A DNA stretch of 64,000 nt from Acidimicrobiia bacterium (GTDB taxonomy: Bacteria > Actinomycetota > Acidimicrobiia > Acidimicrobiales > SKKL01), in contig JBAYRL010000001.1 of assembly GCA_041676705.1 (NCBI GenBank), forward strand, positions 124,001-188,000. Reading direction: 5' to 3'. A program made the position numbers and the translations under genes. Under the pieces are notes generated by a model. The model was not told where the DNA came from. It worked only from the letters and a program-made list of their open reading frames with translations, and did not search any database. Positions 1-9,537 of this stretch are shown here, piece after piece. Numbering within the stretch: position 1 is the stretch's first letter; each line of letters opens with the position of its first letter.

Positions 1-1
1 A

Positions 2-1042
2 ACCCCAATCTTTATGCCAGTGGGCACCAGAGGAGCGGTGCGCACCCTAACCACCGAAGACCTTGAACGCCTTAGTCCTGAGATTGTGTTGGGAAACACT
101 TATCACCTGATGTTAAGGCCCGGTTCCGAGCTGGTGAACCAGCTCGGAGGCTTGCACGGTTTTATGGGTTGGAACCAGCATCTTTTGACCGATTCGGGTG
201 GTTTCCAAATTTTTAGCTTGGCGCCAAAAGTTGATGATGAGGGGGCCAAGTTCCGCTCGGTGTACGACGGCAGCTACCACCATCTAAGCCCTGAAAAGGC
301 GGCCACCGTGCAGGCCGAACTGGGGGCCGATATTCAGATGATATTAGACGTCTGCCCGCCACTGCCCTCGGAACCACATGTGATCCGACAGGCTGTCGAA
401 CGCTCAATATTGTGGGCGCGTCGAGGGCGAACCACGTTTTTGCACGAGCAGGCCACTTGGCAAGAACAAGGCCGTGATCAAGCTCAGTTTGGCATTGTTC
501 AAGGCGGTATCGACCCAGGGCTTCGAGTCGAGAGCGCCAAACGAACTATTGAAATAGGTTTCGATGGCTATGCCGTCGGAGGTTTATCTGTCGGTGAAAC
601 TCGCCATCAGATGGTGGAAGCCTTAGGTGCCACTATGGATGAACTACCAGTTTCTCAACCGCGATATTTCATGGGTCTAGGCGATCCGGTTGGATTGGTC
701 GAGGCGGTCAATCTGGGTGTCGACATGTTTGACTGTGTACTGCCTACGCGTCTTGCTCGTCATGGCACTTTGTTGACAACTGCTGGTCGTCTGAATATAC
801 GCAACGCCCAATACCGCCATGACGATGGCCCCCTCGACCCCAACTTTAATGGTGATCAAACCGGGCGGTATTCACGGGCCTATCTTCGACATTTGTTGAC
901 TAATGACGAGCCAACAGCAGCCACCATCCTCACCCGGCACAACGTGGCGTGGTTAATGAACCTAGTAAAACAAATGCGTGAGGCGATTCGCGCTGGGCGT
1001 TTCGCAGCGCTTCGCCAAGAGATTTTAGAAGTATGGGCTTAA
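2..1042 (+). CDS. tgt: tRNA-guanine transglycosylase, 5' partial, zinc cysteines missing
   Basis: TGT family enzyme that exchanges guanine 34 of GUN-anticodon tRNAs for the queuosine precursor preQ1. It runs in from the left edge: the codons before the first visible ATG (14) read T-P-I-F and complete the family motif TPIFMPVGT, so the true start is upstream. Numbered from that Met, DSGGFQ (D60), the DVC motif, GIVQGG, GGLSVGE and the nucleophile D240 of FDCVLPTR are present. The zinc site is not: the C-x-C-x2-C expected just before YSRAYLRHL is F278, G280 and T283, while the fourth ligand, H309, remains. Family identity is near certain; metal binding and activity are open. Confidence 0.95.
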   Translation, partial: TPIFMPVGTRGAVRTLTTEDLERLSPEIVLGNTYHLMLRPGSELVNQLGGLHGFMGWNQHLLTDSGGFQIFSLAPKVDDEGAKFRSVYDGSYHHLSPEKAATVQAELGADIQMILDVCPPLPSEPHVIRQAVERSILWARRGRTTFLHEQATWQEQGRDQAQFGIVQGGIDPGLRVESAKRTIEIGFDGYAVGGLSVGETRHQMVEALGATMDELPVSQPRYFMGLGDPVGLVEAVNLGVDMFDCVLPTRLARHGTLLTTAGRLNIRNAQYRHDDGPLDPNFNGDQTGRYSRAYLRHLLTNDEPTAATILTRHNVAWLMNLVKQMREAIRAGRFAALRQEILEVWA

Positions 1043-1112
1043 GCTGCCTTGGGAAGATTCACTCGGGCGTTACGCAGTTGCACCACTGCACGGCTAGCGT
1101 CAGTCACTGGCA

Positions 1113-1126
1113 TTTAAGCGCTTAAA
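1113..1126. repeat. 14-bp perfect palindrome upstream of yajC
   Basis: TTTAAGCGCTTAAA lies in the 98-bp tgt-yajC gap, just before the yajC ribosome binding site (AAAGGAA). It could be a protein-binding site or chance; a few perfect 14-bp palindromes are expected in 64 kb. Confidence 0.35.
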
Positions 1127-1140
1127 GGAAGCGACTCAAG

Positions 1141-1473
1141 ATGGACGGCATACTTTTACTGGTAATCCTTGGCGTAATGTGGGCCGTATTATTGGTGCCG
1201 CAACAGCGTCGAGCCCGCAAAGCTCGCGAGCTTGTAGCTAGTCTCACCGTAGGCGATGAGGTTATGACAACAGCTGGAATCTACGGGAAAATTACCGGTG
1301 AAGATGACGGCGACTTGTTTCTTGAAATCTCGCCTGGAATAGAAATCCGAATTGCCCGTGGCGCAATTGCCAATCGGGTTGAGTTCGAAGATGACTTTGA
1401 AACCGACTTCGAAAACGACGATGCGAGCAGCCCAGATTTTGATGACTCCGAATCTGCCGATGGGGTCGATTAG
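1141..1473 (+). CDS. yajC: Sec translocase accessory subunit YajC
   Basis: Small single-pass inner-membrane protein of the SecDF-YajC complex, which assists protein export through SecYEG. The 110-residue product has one N-terminal membrane helix (about residues 3-18), then the typical PQQRRARK segment, the family core VGDEVMTTAGIYGKI and a highly acidic tail rich in Asp, Glu and Ser. An AAAGGAA ribosome binding site precedes the ATG. The secD start codon follows its stop codon directly, so the three sec genes form one unit. The acidic tail (about residues 80-110) is longer than in E. coli YajC, as is common in actinobacteria. Confidence 0.93.
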   Translation: MDGILLLVILGVMWAVLLVPQQRRARKARELVASLTVGDEVMTTAGIYGKITGEDDGDLFLEISPGIEIRIARGAIANRVEFEDDFETDFENDDASSPDFDDSESADGVD

Positions 1474-2853
1474 ATGAAAAACAAGATGTTCGCCAAGTTC
1501 CTAGTCACTCTGGTCGTCACAGTTGTGGCGCTTGGTTACACCTTTGCCACTGGGAATGCGCCGCTGCTGGGGCTTGATCTACAGGGTGGCGTTTCGGTCG
1601 TGTTACAGCCCACCGAGCATGCCAGTGCCGAGCAGCTCAATCAGGCAGTAGAAATTATGCGCCGACGGGTAGATGCTATTGGCGTGGCGGAACCTGAGGT
1701 AGCTGCACAGGGTGACAGTATTATCGTGTCTTTGCCAGGTGTTGATGACCCGCAGCGGGCGCTGGAACTAGTTGGTCGGACTGCCGAACTACGTTTCCGT
1801 CCCGTTCTCGACATTGTCGAGCCCGGAACGCCGATCACTCCACCTGAGGAAGCGTCACCCGACGACACCGTTGTGTTCCCTTCAGAAGACAACCCCGATG
1901 TGCTGTACGAGCTTGGTCCAACAGCTGTTAGAGGTGATGCCGTCGCCGATGCCAACGCGTCGTTGGTGGGTGTGAACCAATGGATCATTGCTCTAGAGCT
2001 AAAGGGCGGAGATTCCGGTATCAACGCCTGGAACGCCATCGCCAGCGAATGCTACAACGCTGCAGTAGGTTGCCCGACCAGAAGCATTGGTATCGAAATT
2101 GATGGGGTTGTGCTATCGGCACCCCAGGTGCAAGTGCCGGAATTCAAAGCCGATGAAATCTCGATCAGCGGAAATTTCACCGATCGCGAAGCCAAAGACC
2201 TGGCTACGGTTCTGCGTTACGGTGCTTTGCCCATTCAGCTTGAACCGCAGCAAACCCAAACCGTTTCTGCCACCCTTGGTAAAGACGCCCTAAACGCTGG
2301 CATCGTGGCTGGTTTGGTCGGTCTGGCGTTGGTCACCCTCTACATGGTGGCCTACTACCGGGTCCTTGGTGCCATCGCCATGTTCTCGCTCGTTATATCC
2401 TTCAGCCTCCTCTGGGCGATTATCTCGTGGTTTGGCGCTAATCAAGGCTTAGCCCTGACCTTGGCGGGTATTACTGGTCTCATTGTTTCAATTGGAGTCT
2501 CGGTCGACTCCAATGTGGTGTATTTCGAGAACCTCAAAGAAGATGTGCGAGACGGCCGGTCCATTCGTTCTATGGTGGAAAAGTCTTTCAACTCGGCCTT
2601 CTCAACCATCGTGAAAGCCGATGTCACTACGCTCATCGGTGCCGCCCTGTTGTACTGGTTGAGCGTGGGCCCGGTGCGTGGTTTCGCCTTCTACCTAGGC
2701 TTGGCCACCCTCTTAGATCTGGTGGTGTCCTATTTTATGATGGGGCCACTCGTGATGATGCTTGGAAGCTCACCCAAGTACTCGCAAAAAGGCTGGATGT
2801 TCGGGATGCCTAAAAGTTTTGCTTCATCACAGCTTTCTGCGGAGGTGAAATAA
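1474..2853 (+). CDS. secD: Protein translocase subunit SecD
   Basis: Membrane subunit that, with SecF, uses the proton gradient to pull exported proteins through the Sec channel. The 459-residue protein has a first membrane helix (about 7-25), the conserved LGLDLQGGVSVVL segment after it, a large periplasmic domain with an acidic Pro/Thr-rich insert (about 115-140), and a C-terminal block of five helices (about 270-445) carrying the GITGLIVSIGVSVDSNVVYF region. It is shorter than E. coli SecD (615 aa). It starts immediately after the yajC stop and its TAA overlaps the secF ATG by one base. Confidence 0.96.
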   Translation: MKNKMFAKFLVTLVVTVVALGYTFATGNAPLLGLDLQGGVSVVLQPTEHASAEQLNQAVEIMRRRVDAIGVAEPEVAAQGDSIIVSLPGVDDPQRALELVGRTAELRFRPVLDIVEPGTPITPPEEASPDDTVVFPSEDNPDVLYELGPTAVRGDAVADANASLVGVNQWIIALELKGGDSGINAWNAIASECYNAAVGCPTRSIGIEIDGVVLSAPQVQVPEFKADEISISGNFTDREAKDLATVLRYGALPIQLEPQQTQTVSATLGKDALNAGIVAGLVGLALVTLYMVAYYRVLGAIAMFSLVISFSLLWAIISWFGANQGLALTLAGITGLIVSIGVSVDSNVVYFENLKEDVRDGRSIRSMVEKSFNSAFSTIVKADVTTLIGAALLYWLSVGPVRGFAFYLGLATLLDLVVSYFMMGPLVMMLGSSPKYSQKGWMFGMPKSFASSQLSAEVK

Positions 2854-4013
2854 TGAATCTGGCCCAGCGTCTGTATCGCGGTAATCCAGGTATCAATTTC
2901 CAGAAAATATGGCAGCGCGCTCTTGCCATTTCCGCCGTGGCCGTGGTTTTGTGTGTCGGGTCCTTAGTTGGGCGTGGGCTCAATCTAGGCATCGATTTTG
3001 AGGGCGGAGGTGTTTGGGAACTCGAATCGGCGCAGCTCTCGGTGGACGATGTGCGCGATGCGCTGCGGCCAATTGGCCATGACAATGCTCGCATCCAGGT
3101 TTTAACTAGCGGGTCGGGAGTGCGCACTCTACGCATCCAAAGCGGTATCTCGGCTTTTGACGATTCTGAAGCCATCGTGGACGCCTTGGCGGAAGCCGCC
3201 GGTATCGAGATTTCCGAGGTTTCCATCAACACCGTCGGGCCATCCTGGGGAGATCAAATCACTGCCCAAGCTGAACGGGCGTTGATCTTCTTCTTTATCG
3301 CCATCGCCGCTTACATCACCATTCGATTGGAATGGCGGATGGCTATAGGTGCGCTGGTGGCAGTGTTGCACGACATTGTGATCACCGTTGGTGCCTATTC
3401 AATTTTGCAATTCCAAGTCACACCAGCAACCGTGATCGCGTTTTTAACGATTTTGGGCTATTCCCTCTACGACACGATCGTGGTGTTCGACAAGCTCCAA
3501 GAGCTCACTCCCCGAGCTTCGGTATCAACCGGCATGACCTATCGGGACGTGGCCAACTACGCCACCAACGAAGTGCTAATGCGGTCTATCAACACTTCAC
3601 TCACCTCATTGCTACCGGTGCTATCAATGCTGGTGGTCGGTTCGTGGATCATGGGTGCCACCACCCTCGAAGAGTTCGCAATTGCTCTGGCTATCGGCAT
3701 GGTGGTCGGCGCATACTCGTCGCTGATTGTGGCGGTCCCAGTGGTTATCTTCCTCAAGGAACGTGAACCCCATTTTGCCGAGCTGAAACAGAAACTCGCC
3801 GGTACAAAACCCGCCAAAGATCAAGCGGCGGCATCCCAGGTGGCTTCTCGTGGCGGCGCAGTTTCTACCGGCTCGGACGGTTCTCAATCTAACGAAGGTT
3901 CAACATCTTCTGGCACCGCTGTTTCGACTGCTACCAAACCACCCTCAGCAGTGAAGATCACCCCCTCCGGTGGGCATCCTCCACGGCCGCGCAAAAAAGG
4001 TAAGCGCCGTTAA
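2853..4013 (+). CDS. secF: Protein translocase subunit SecF
   Basis: Partner of SecD in the proton-driven translocation complex. The 386-residue product shows the N-terminal helix (about 27-47), the short LGIDFEGGGVWEL segment that mirrors SecD, a small periplasmic domain and five C-terminal helices (about 145-310) containing ILGYSLYDTIVVFDK, the SecF signature. Beyond residue 325 there is a hydrophilic Ser/Thr/Lys/Pro-rich cytoplasmic tail ending in basic residues, typical of actinobacterial SecF. A strong GGAGGTG ribosome binding site lies within the end of secD and the start overlaps the secD stop (TAATG), indicating translational coupling. Confidence 0.96.
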   Translation: MNLAQRLYRGNPGINFQKIWQRALAISAVAVVLCVGSLVGRGLNLGIDFEGGGVWELESAQLSVDDVRDALRPIGHDNARIQVLTSGSGVRTLRIQSGISAFDDSEAIVDALAEAAGIEISEVSINTVGPSWGDQITAQAERALIFFFIAIAAYITIRLEWRMAIGALVAVLHDIVITVGAYSILQFQVTPATVIAFLTILGYSLYDTIVVFDKLQELTPRASVSTGMTYRDVANYATNEVLMRSINTSLTSLLPVLSMLVVGSWIMGATTLEEFAIALAIGMVVGAYSSLIVAVPVVIFLKEREPHFAELKQKLAGTKPAKDQAAASQVASRGGAVSTGSDGSQSNEGSTSSGTAVSTATKPPSAVKITPSGGHPPRPRKKGKRR

Positions 4014-4166
4014 TACCTGCGCCTAGTCATTTGACCCCGCCATGTTTTGGCGAATGTGTTGGCTCGACGTGTTGGAGCTGGCTAATTCGATCTGGTCTAC
4101 AAGCTGTATCCTGAGATGAGTACTACTGCGTCGAGGTAGTCGCACTCAAAGTGGGAGCCGCTTGTC

Positions 4167-6395
4167 GTGCCAACCGTCAACCGAGTTTTGCCATGGAGAA
4201 GAGAACTGGCAGCAGCCTCAGTTGAGGTTCGACCGTTGGTGCATGGCTTTCGGGGTCGAGATGCGCGGAACCAAATAGCTGTAGTCACCAAGGCCTTCGA
4301 GCTTGGTCGCGATGCCCACGAAGGGCAGATGCGCATGTCGGGCGAACCGTACATTACCCATCCCTTAGCCGTGGCCCGCATTGTGGCTGAGCTGGGTTTG
4401 GATGAGGTTACCATCGCGGCCGCGCTGCTGCACGACGCTGTTGAAGACACCGGCATGGAGCTTCGCGACGTAGAGCGTGAGCTGGGTGCCGATGTGGCCG
4501 CCATTGTTGACGGGGTAACCAAGCTTGACCGGTTGAAATTCGACTCCAAAGAGGCTCAACAGGCAGCCACCATGCGCAAAATGTTGGTGGCGATGGCCAA
4601 AGACCTGCGGGTCATCATCATCAAGCTTTCGGATCGCCTGCATAATATGCGCACCATTGCGGCCATGCCATCTTGGAAGCAGGCTCGCATAGCGCAAGAA
4701 ACCCTTGATATCTATGCGCCCTTAGCGCATCGCTTGGGTATGCAAGAAGTGAAACAGCAGTTGGAAGATCTTTCCTTTGCTGCACTACACCCCAAGCGGT
4801 ATGCCGAAATTGATCAGATGGTCTCGACTAGGGCACCCGAGCGTGAAATATATCTCACTCAGGTTCTAGAACGGGTACAGACTCGTTTGGCCGAGCTGAA
4901 AATCAGTGCTGAAGTTAACGGGCGTCCGAAACACTACTGGAGTGTTTATGAAAAAATGGTGGTGCGCTCCCGCGAGTTTGACGACATTTTCGACTTGGTG
5001 GGGATTCGGGTAATCGTCGACACCGTTAAAGACTGTTACGCGGCTTTGGGTTCGATTCACGCCACTTGGAAGCCGGTGCAGGGGCGCTTTAAAGATTACA
5101 TCGCCATGCCTAAGTTCAACCTGTATCAGTCGCTGCATACCACGGTGATTGGGCCACAAGGTAAACCACTAGAGGTGCAGATCCGTACTCGAGAGATGCA
5201 CGAACGGGCCGAAAATGGTATCGCCGCGCACTGGGCTTACAAAGACTCCACCTCCCGTGACGATGTTCTTTGGCTCAATCGAATCGTTGATTGGCAACAA
5301 GAAACCTCCGATCCTTCGGCCTTTATGGCCAATTTGAAAATCGATTTGGAACAGGACGAGGTTTTCGTTTTCACACCCCAAGGCAAAGTCATCACGCTAC
5401 CGGTGGGTGCAACCCCTATTGACTTCGCATATGCCGTGCACACTGAGGTTGGTCACGCCTGTATTGGGGCCCGAGTCAACGGGCGACTTGTCGCCCTAGA
5501 ATCGAAGCTTTTGTCGGGTGACACTGTAGAAATTTTCACCTCAAAAGTGAACGGTGCCGGACCCTCGCGCGACTGGCTTAAAATAGCGGTCACACCTAAG
5601 GCCACCAATAAGATTCGTCAATGGTTCTCGCGTGAACGGCGAGATGATGCCATTGAAAATGGTGCTGATGAGCTCGAACGCGAAATGCGCCGTTTGGGTC
5701 TACCGGTTCAGAAGCTCTCCAAGTCTCGTATCTATAAAGAAGTTGCCGAAGCCCTTAATTACACCGATGTTGATGCACTCTTAGCGGCGGTTGGTGAAAA
5801 CCACGTTTCGGCACGTTCGGTAGCTACGCGAATTCAAAAAGAACTCCAAGGTGGCGGTAGCGAGGTTGAAGAGCGACTGCCACAAAGCACCCGCGCGTTA
5901 CAACAGCGGCCATCGTCCACGTCTTCTTCCTCGTCTTCTGGCGTGCATGTTGAGGGCTTAGATGATGTGATGGTGCGTTTGGCGAGATGCTGCACTCCGG
6001 TACCAGGCGATGAAATCATGGGTTTTGTAACCCGTGGTAGGGGAGTGTCGGTTCACCGTTCTGATTGTGCCAATGCGGTTTCGTTAACGATGGATCAAAG
6101 CGATCGTCTGATTGACGTTGATTGGGATAGTTCCCCCTCAGGAACCTTTGTGGCGTCGATGGAAGTGAAGGCCCTCGATAGATCGCGGTTACTCCGTGAT
6201 GTCTCGGCGGTGCTGGGCGATCATCACGTGAACATTATTGCTTGTGTAACCACCACCGGTTCTGACCGGGTTTCCAAAATGCGGTTTGATTTTGAGTTAG
6301 GTGACCCCTCACATCTCGATTCCCTAATTAGCATCGTGAAGGGAATTGACTCGGTATATGACGCTTATCGGGTGGTGGCAGGCGCCGTCATCTAG
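4167..6395 (+). CDS. relA: Bifunctional (p)ppGpp synthetase/hydrolase Rel
   Basis: Long RelA/SpoT homologue controlling the stringent response, making and degrading (p)ppGpp. The 742-residue product has an intact HD hydrolase domain (YITHP, then HDAVEDT near residue 89, then RLHNMRT), a synthetase domain with GRPKHYWSVYEKM and DLVGIRV, and the RFKD form of the synthetase loop (about 309) that marks bifunctional Rel rather than monofunctional RelA. These are followed by a TGS domain (from VFVFTPQGK, about 390), a Ser-rich linker, the zinc-finger-like CC...H..C segment (about 610-636) and a C-terminal ACT domain. The GTG start has a GGGAG site 9 nt upstream. The 153-bp gap after secF suggests its own promoter. 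Confidence 0.95.
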   Translation: MPTVNRVLPWRRELAAASVEVRPLVHGFRGRDARNQIAVVTKAFELGRDAHEGQMRMSGEPYITHPLAVARIVAELGLDEVTIAAALLHDAVEDTGMELRDVERELGADVAAIVDGVTKLDRLKFDSKEAQQAATMRKMLVAMAKDLRVIIIKLSDRLHNMRTIAAMPSWKQARIAQETLDIYAPLAHRLGMQEVKQQLEDLSFAALHPKRYAEIDQMVSTRAPEREIYLTQVLERVQTRLAELKISAEVNGRPKHYWSVYEKMVVRSREFDDIFDLVGIRVIVDTVKDCYAALGSIHATWKPVQGRFKDYIAMPKFNLYQSLHTTVIGPQGKPLEVQIRTREMHERAENGIAAHWAYKDSTSRDDVLWLNRIVDWQQETSDPSAFMANLKIDLEQDEVFVFTPQGKVITLPVGATPIDFAYAVHTEVGHACIGARVNGRLVALESKLLSGDTVEIFTSKVNGAGPSRDWLKIAVTPKATNKIRQWFSRERRDDAIENGADELEREMRRLGLPVQKLSKSRIYKEVAEALNYTDVDALLAAVGENHVSARSVATRIQKELQGGGSEVEERLPQSTRALQQRPSSTSSSSSSGVHVEGLDDVMVRLARCCTPVPGDEIMGFVTRGRGVSVHRSDCANAVSLTMDQSDRLIDVDWDSSPSGTFVASMEVKALDRSRLLRDVSAVLGDHHVNIIACVTTTGSDRVSKMRFDFELGDPSHLDSLISIVKGIDSVYDAYRVVAGAVI

Positions 6396-6433
6396 GCGGT
6401 TTGTGGCCTGGTAAATGGCTAAACCGTTAGCTC

Positions 6434-6452
6434 GGCCCGGTAATCTCGGGCC
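6434..6452 (+). promoter_or_regulatory. Inverted repeat and -10-like element abutting the hisS start
   Basis: GGCCCG (6434-6439) and CGGGCC (6447-6452) form a 6-bp perfect inverted repeat whose loop holds TAATCT (6441-6446), a TANNNT -10 candidate ending 6 nt before the ATG at 6453. There is no Shine-Dalgarno sequence. It may be a leaderless promoter with an operator around the -10, or an RNA hairpin touching the start codon. Confidence 0.4.
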
Positions 6453-7712
6453 ATGGCTTCAAGTTCCTTTAGCGCTCCTGTGGGCACGCGTGATGTAATG
6501 CCGCCCGAGTCGGCTCAGTGGGTAGAGCTGGTGGCCCGTTTCGCCCAACATGTTGCCAATGCGGGTTTCGGTTTGGTGCAAAGCCCCATGTTTGAAGACC
6601 TCGGAGTGTTTTTACGGGTTGGTGAAGGTACCGACATTGTCACCAAAGAAATGTACGATTTTATCGATAAAGGTGGCCGCCATTTAGCGTTGCGTCCGGA
6701 AGGGACAGCTTCCATTGTGCGTGCCTACCTCCAACATCGACCTCAGCGAAATCCCTGGAAGGCTTGGTATGTAGCACCTAACTTTCGCTACGAACGGCCC
6801 CAAGCCGGTCGTTACCGCCAGCACCATCAGCTAGGCGTCGAGGTGCTCGGCTCACCCGATGCTGATCTGGACGTGGAAGTAATCACCTTGCAGGCCGACT
6901 TTTATGCTCAGCTGGGCTTGCGGCAACTTCGCCTGTTGTTGAACTCAATGGGCACACCGGAAGACCGTTCAAATTACACCACACTGTTGGGAACCTGGCT
7001 GCAAGATCACAGCGATCAACTGCACCCCCAAGATCTTGAAACTGCCCGTACTAATCCAATGCGAGTGCTTGATTCCAAGCGGGCTGAAACAGTAGCCGCT
7101 CTGTCAGAAGCTCCCTCGGTGCTCGAGTCGCTATCTGAGTATGCACTTGAGCATTTTGAGCGGGTACAACAAGGATTGCGCGCCGCGGAAGTAGATTTTG
7201 ATGTTGAACCCCGCCTGGTTCGCGGGCTCGACTACTACACCCACAGCACCTTTGAATTCCAGGCTTTGGCGCTGGAGGGTGCGCAGAATGCAATTGGCGG
7301 CGGTGGCCGTTACGACGGTTTAGCATCAGCCTTAGGCGGCCCGGAAACCCCAGGCGTGGGTTTCGGCAGCGGTATCGAGCGGATTTTGCTGGCCTTGCAA
7401 GCTGAAGAAGCTCTACGGCCAGCCGAGCAAGTACCGCTAGCCTTTGTGGTCGACACGACCGGCGGCACCCACGCCCGCGACCTGGTTACCCAAGCACGCC
7501 GTGCGGGCTTGTTCCTGGATCGAGCCTATGATCGTCGATCGATGAAATCGCAGATGAAAGCCGCCGATCGTTCCGGCGCCGCGTTGGCGTTGATTATCGG
7601 TGAGGAAGAAGCTGCAGCCGATAACGTTACTGTCCGCGATCTGCGAGGCCCGGCCAGCCAAATGAGCCTTGAACGTAGCGACTTAATTGAATACCTGAGG
7701 AAGCAACCGTGA
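6453..7712 (+). CDS. hisS: Histidyl-tRNA synthetase
   Basis: Class II aminoacyl-tRNA synthetase charging tRNA-His. The 419-residue protein begins with the typical APVGTRDVMPPES segment and has motif 2 with FRYERPQAGRYRQ, the two histidine-binding signatures (RGLDYYT and GGGGRYDG) and motif 3 with GFGSGIERILLAL, followed by an anticodon-binding domain of about 85 residues. Length and order are normal for the family. The ATG follows a hairpin-like repeat without a Shine-Dalgarno sequence. Its end overlaps aspS by 4 nt (GTGA), so the two synthetases are co-translated, an arrangement common in bacteria. Confidence 0.96.
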   Translation: MASSSFSAPVGTRDVMPPESAQWVELVARFAQHVANAGFGLVQSPMFEDLGVFLRVGEGTDIVTKEMYDFIDKGGRHLALRPEGTASIVRAYLQHRPQRNPWKAWYVAPNFRYERPQAGRYRQHHQLGVEVLGSPDADLDVEVITLQADFYAQLGLRQLRLLLNSMGTPEDRSNYTTLLGTWLQDHSDQLHPQDLETARTNPMRVLDSKRAETVAALSEAPSVLESLSEYALEHFERVQQGLRAAEVDFDVEPRLVRGLDYYTHSTFEFQALALEGAQNAIGGGGRYDGLASALGGPETPGVGFGSGIERILLALQAEEALRPAEQVPLAFVVDTTGGTHARDLVTQARRAGLFLDRAYDRRSMKSQMKAADRSGAALALIIGEEEAAADNVTVRDLRGPASQMSLERSDLIEYLRKQP

Positions 7713-9469
7713 CCACAACCAACTCTGACGCTTTGGCTATGAGAACCGATATGTGCGGCCAATTGACCGCAGTCGACGTGGGTCGCCAGGTGGCGGTTTG
7801 TGGCTGGGTTGCCAGACGTCGTGAGCATGGTGAGCATTTGGCTTTTGTTGACGTACGCGACCGAACTGGTGTCATCCAAGCCGTGGTTGACGGCGCAGCT
7901 GATCTGCGCAGTGAATATGTGGTGCGCATCACCGGCGTGGTTCGAATGCGCCCGGAAGGAACTATCAACCCCAACCTGGCCAGTGGTGAAGTCGAGCTTG
8001 GCGATTGTGAAGTGGAGGTTCTTTCTGTTTCGCAACCCCCACCGTTTTTGCTCGATGACAGGGTAGAAACCGATGAAACGGTGCGGCTGCGGCATCGCTA
8101 TATCGATCTGCGGCGGGAACGCATGCAGCGAAACTTGCGCCTTCGAGCCAAAGTCAACAGCGCTATTCGTAGGGCCATGGAAGAACAAGATTTCCTAGAA
8201 GTCGAAACGCCCATGCTGATCGCCTCAACTCCCGAAGGTGCCCGAGATTTTGTGGTGCCAGCACGGCTTAAGCCAGGGAGTTTCTACGCTCTGCCCCAAA
8301 GTCCGCAGTTGTTCAAACAGCTTTGCATGGTCGGCGGCATTGATCGTTACTACCAGATTGCTCGTTGCCTACGTGATGAAGATCTTCGCGCTGATCGGCA
8401 ATTCGAGTTTATGCAGCTCGACGCCGAGGTGAGTTTCGCCAGCCAAGACGAAGTATTGGCGCTCATCACCCATGCCGTGGTGGCCGCCGTTAAGGCCGCA
8501 ACCGCAGTTGAGATCGGAGAAATTCCCCAGATGACCTGGACCGAAGCTATGGAGCGCTTCGGTTCTGATAAGCCCGACGTGCGCTTTGGCATGGAACTGG
8601 TAGAGCTGACACCAATTTTCACCGAAACTAGCTTCAACGCTTTCAAAGCTTCTTGTATTAAAGGCATTCGTGTCCCCGGCGGCGCCGACACCACTCGCAA
8701 TCGCCTGGATGCCCTGACTGAAACGGCCAAACGTTTCGGGGCCAAAGGCCTGGTGTGGATGAAGGTGGAAGAAAACGGCGTGATCAACTCGCCGGTAGCA
8801 AAGTTTCTCGGCGAAACCGAACTAGCCAACCTGGTGACAGCCACCGAAGCTGCCCCAGGCGACCTTTTGCTGCTCGTGGCCGACGAGCGGGCCATGGTCC
8901 GTCACGTTTTGGGCCTGCTGCGTCTTGAGTTGGGCCGGCCCCCTGTTAACGAAGGTGGGCTTCAGTTCCTGTGGATAACCGAGTTCCCGCTCTTTGAAGG
9001 CTTAGACGACAACGGCACACCAATTCCAGCCCACCATGCCTTCACCATGCCGAACACCGATGATTTGGATTTGTTGCGTAACGGCAGCGGGGAAGAGCTC
9101 TTAGCAGTTCGATCGCAGGCTTACGACCTAGTTCTGAATGGTTGGGAGCTTGGCTCAGGCAGCGTTCGAATTCATCGGCCCGACATACAGTCGTTGGTCC
9201 TTGACCGTATTGGTATTGGCGCCGAGGAAGCTCAGACCAAGTTTGGTTTCTTGCTTGATGCCTTCCAATACGGGGCGCCACCTCATGCCGGGTTCGCTTT
9301 TGGAATTGATCGCTTGGTGGCCATTTTAGCTGGGGAAGAAAATATTCGTGAGGTCATCGCGTTCCCCAAAACCCAGTCCGGTAGCGATCCTCTAACTAAT
9401 GCGCCCACACCCATCGACCCAAATCAGCTTGAAGAGCTGGGCCTGCGTTTGTTGCCACCAAAAGGATGA
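7709..9469 (+). CDS. aspS: Aspartyl-tRNA synthetase
   Basis: Class II synthetase of bacterial type, charging tRNA-Asp. The 586-residue product has an N-terminal OB-fold anticodon-binding domain (CGWVARRREHGEHLAFVDVRDR), motif 1, motif 2 around RCLRDEDLRADRQFEF, a GAD insertion domain (about 290-400) and motif 3 with GFAFGIDRLVAIL. I took the GTG at 7709 as start because it overlaps the hisS stop (GTGA) and has GAGGAAG about 8 nt upstream; the in-frame ATG at 7739 (MRTDMCGQL), closer to the usual family N-terminus, is the alternative. Whether it also charges tRNA-Asn cannot be told from this window. Confidence 0.95.
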   Translation: MTTTNSDALAMRTDMCGQLTAVDVGRQVAVCGWVARRREHGEHLAFVDVRDRTGVIQAVVDGAADLRSEYVVRITGVVRMRPEGTINPNLASGEVELGDCEVEVLSVSQPPPFLLDDRVETDETVRLRHRYIDLRRERMQRNLRLRAKVNSAIRRAMEEQDFLEVETPMLIASTPEGARDFVVPARLKPGSFYALPQSPQLFKQLCMVGGIDRYYQIARCLRDEDLRADRQFEFMQLDAEVSFASQDEVLALITHAVVAAVKAATAVEIGEIPQMTWTEAMERFGSDKPDVRFGMELVELTPIFTETSFNAFKASCIKGIRVPGGADTTRNRLDALTETAKRFGAKGLVWMKVEENGVINSPVAKFLGETELANLVTATEAAPGDLLLLVADERAMVRHVLGLLRLELGRPPVNEGGLQFLWITEFPLFEGLDDNGTPIPAHHAFTMPNTDDLDLLRNGSGEELLAVRSQAYDLVLNGWELGSGSVRIHRPDIQSLVLDRIGIGAEEAQTKFGFLLDAFQYGAPPHAGFAFGIDRLVAILAGEENIREVIAFPKTQSGSDPLTNAPTPIDPNQLEELGLRLLPPKG

Positions 9470-9537
9470 GCTGTCTTTTGCCCGTTGCAACAGTTGCACC
9501 GTGATGAGACCCCGGTGGCCAAGCGAAAGTTCAGAAG

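Noticed and set aside
4038..4052. Short hairpin CGCCA/TGGCG after secF as a terminator
   Set aside because: Only 5 bp and no T-tract.
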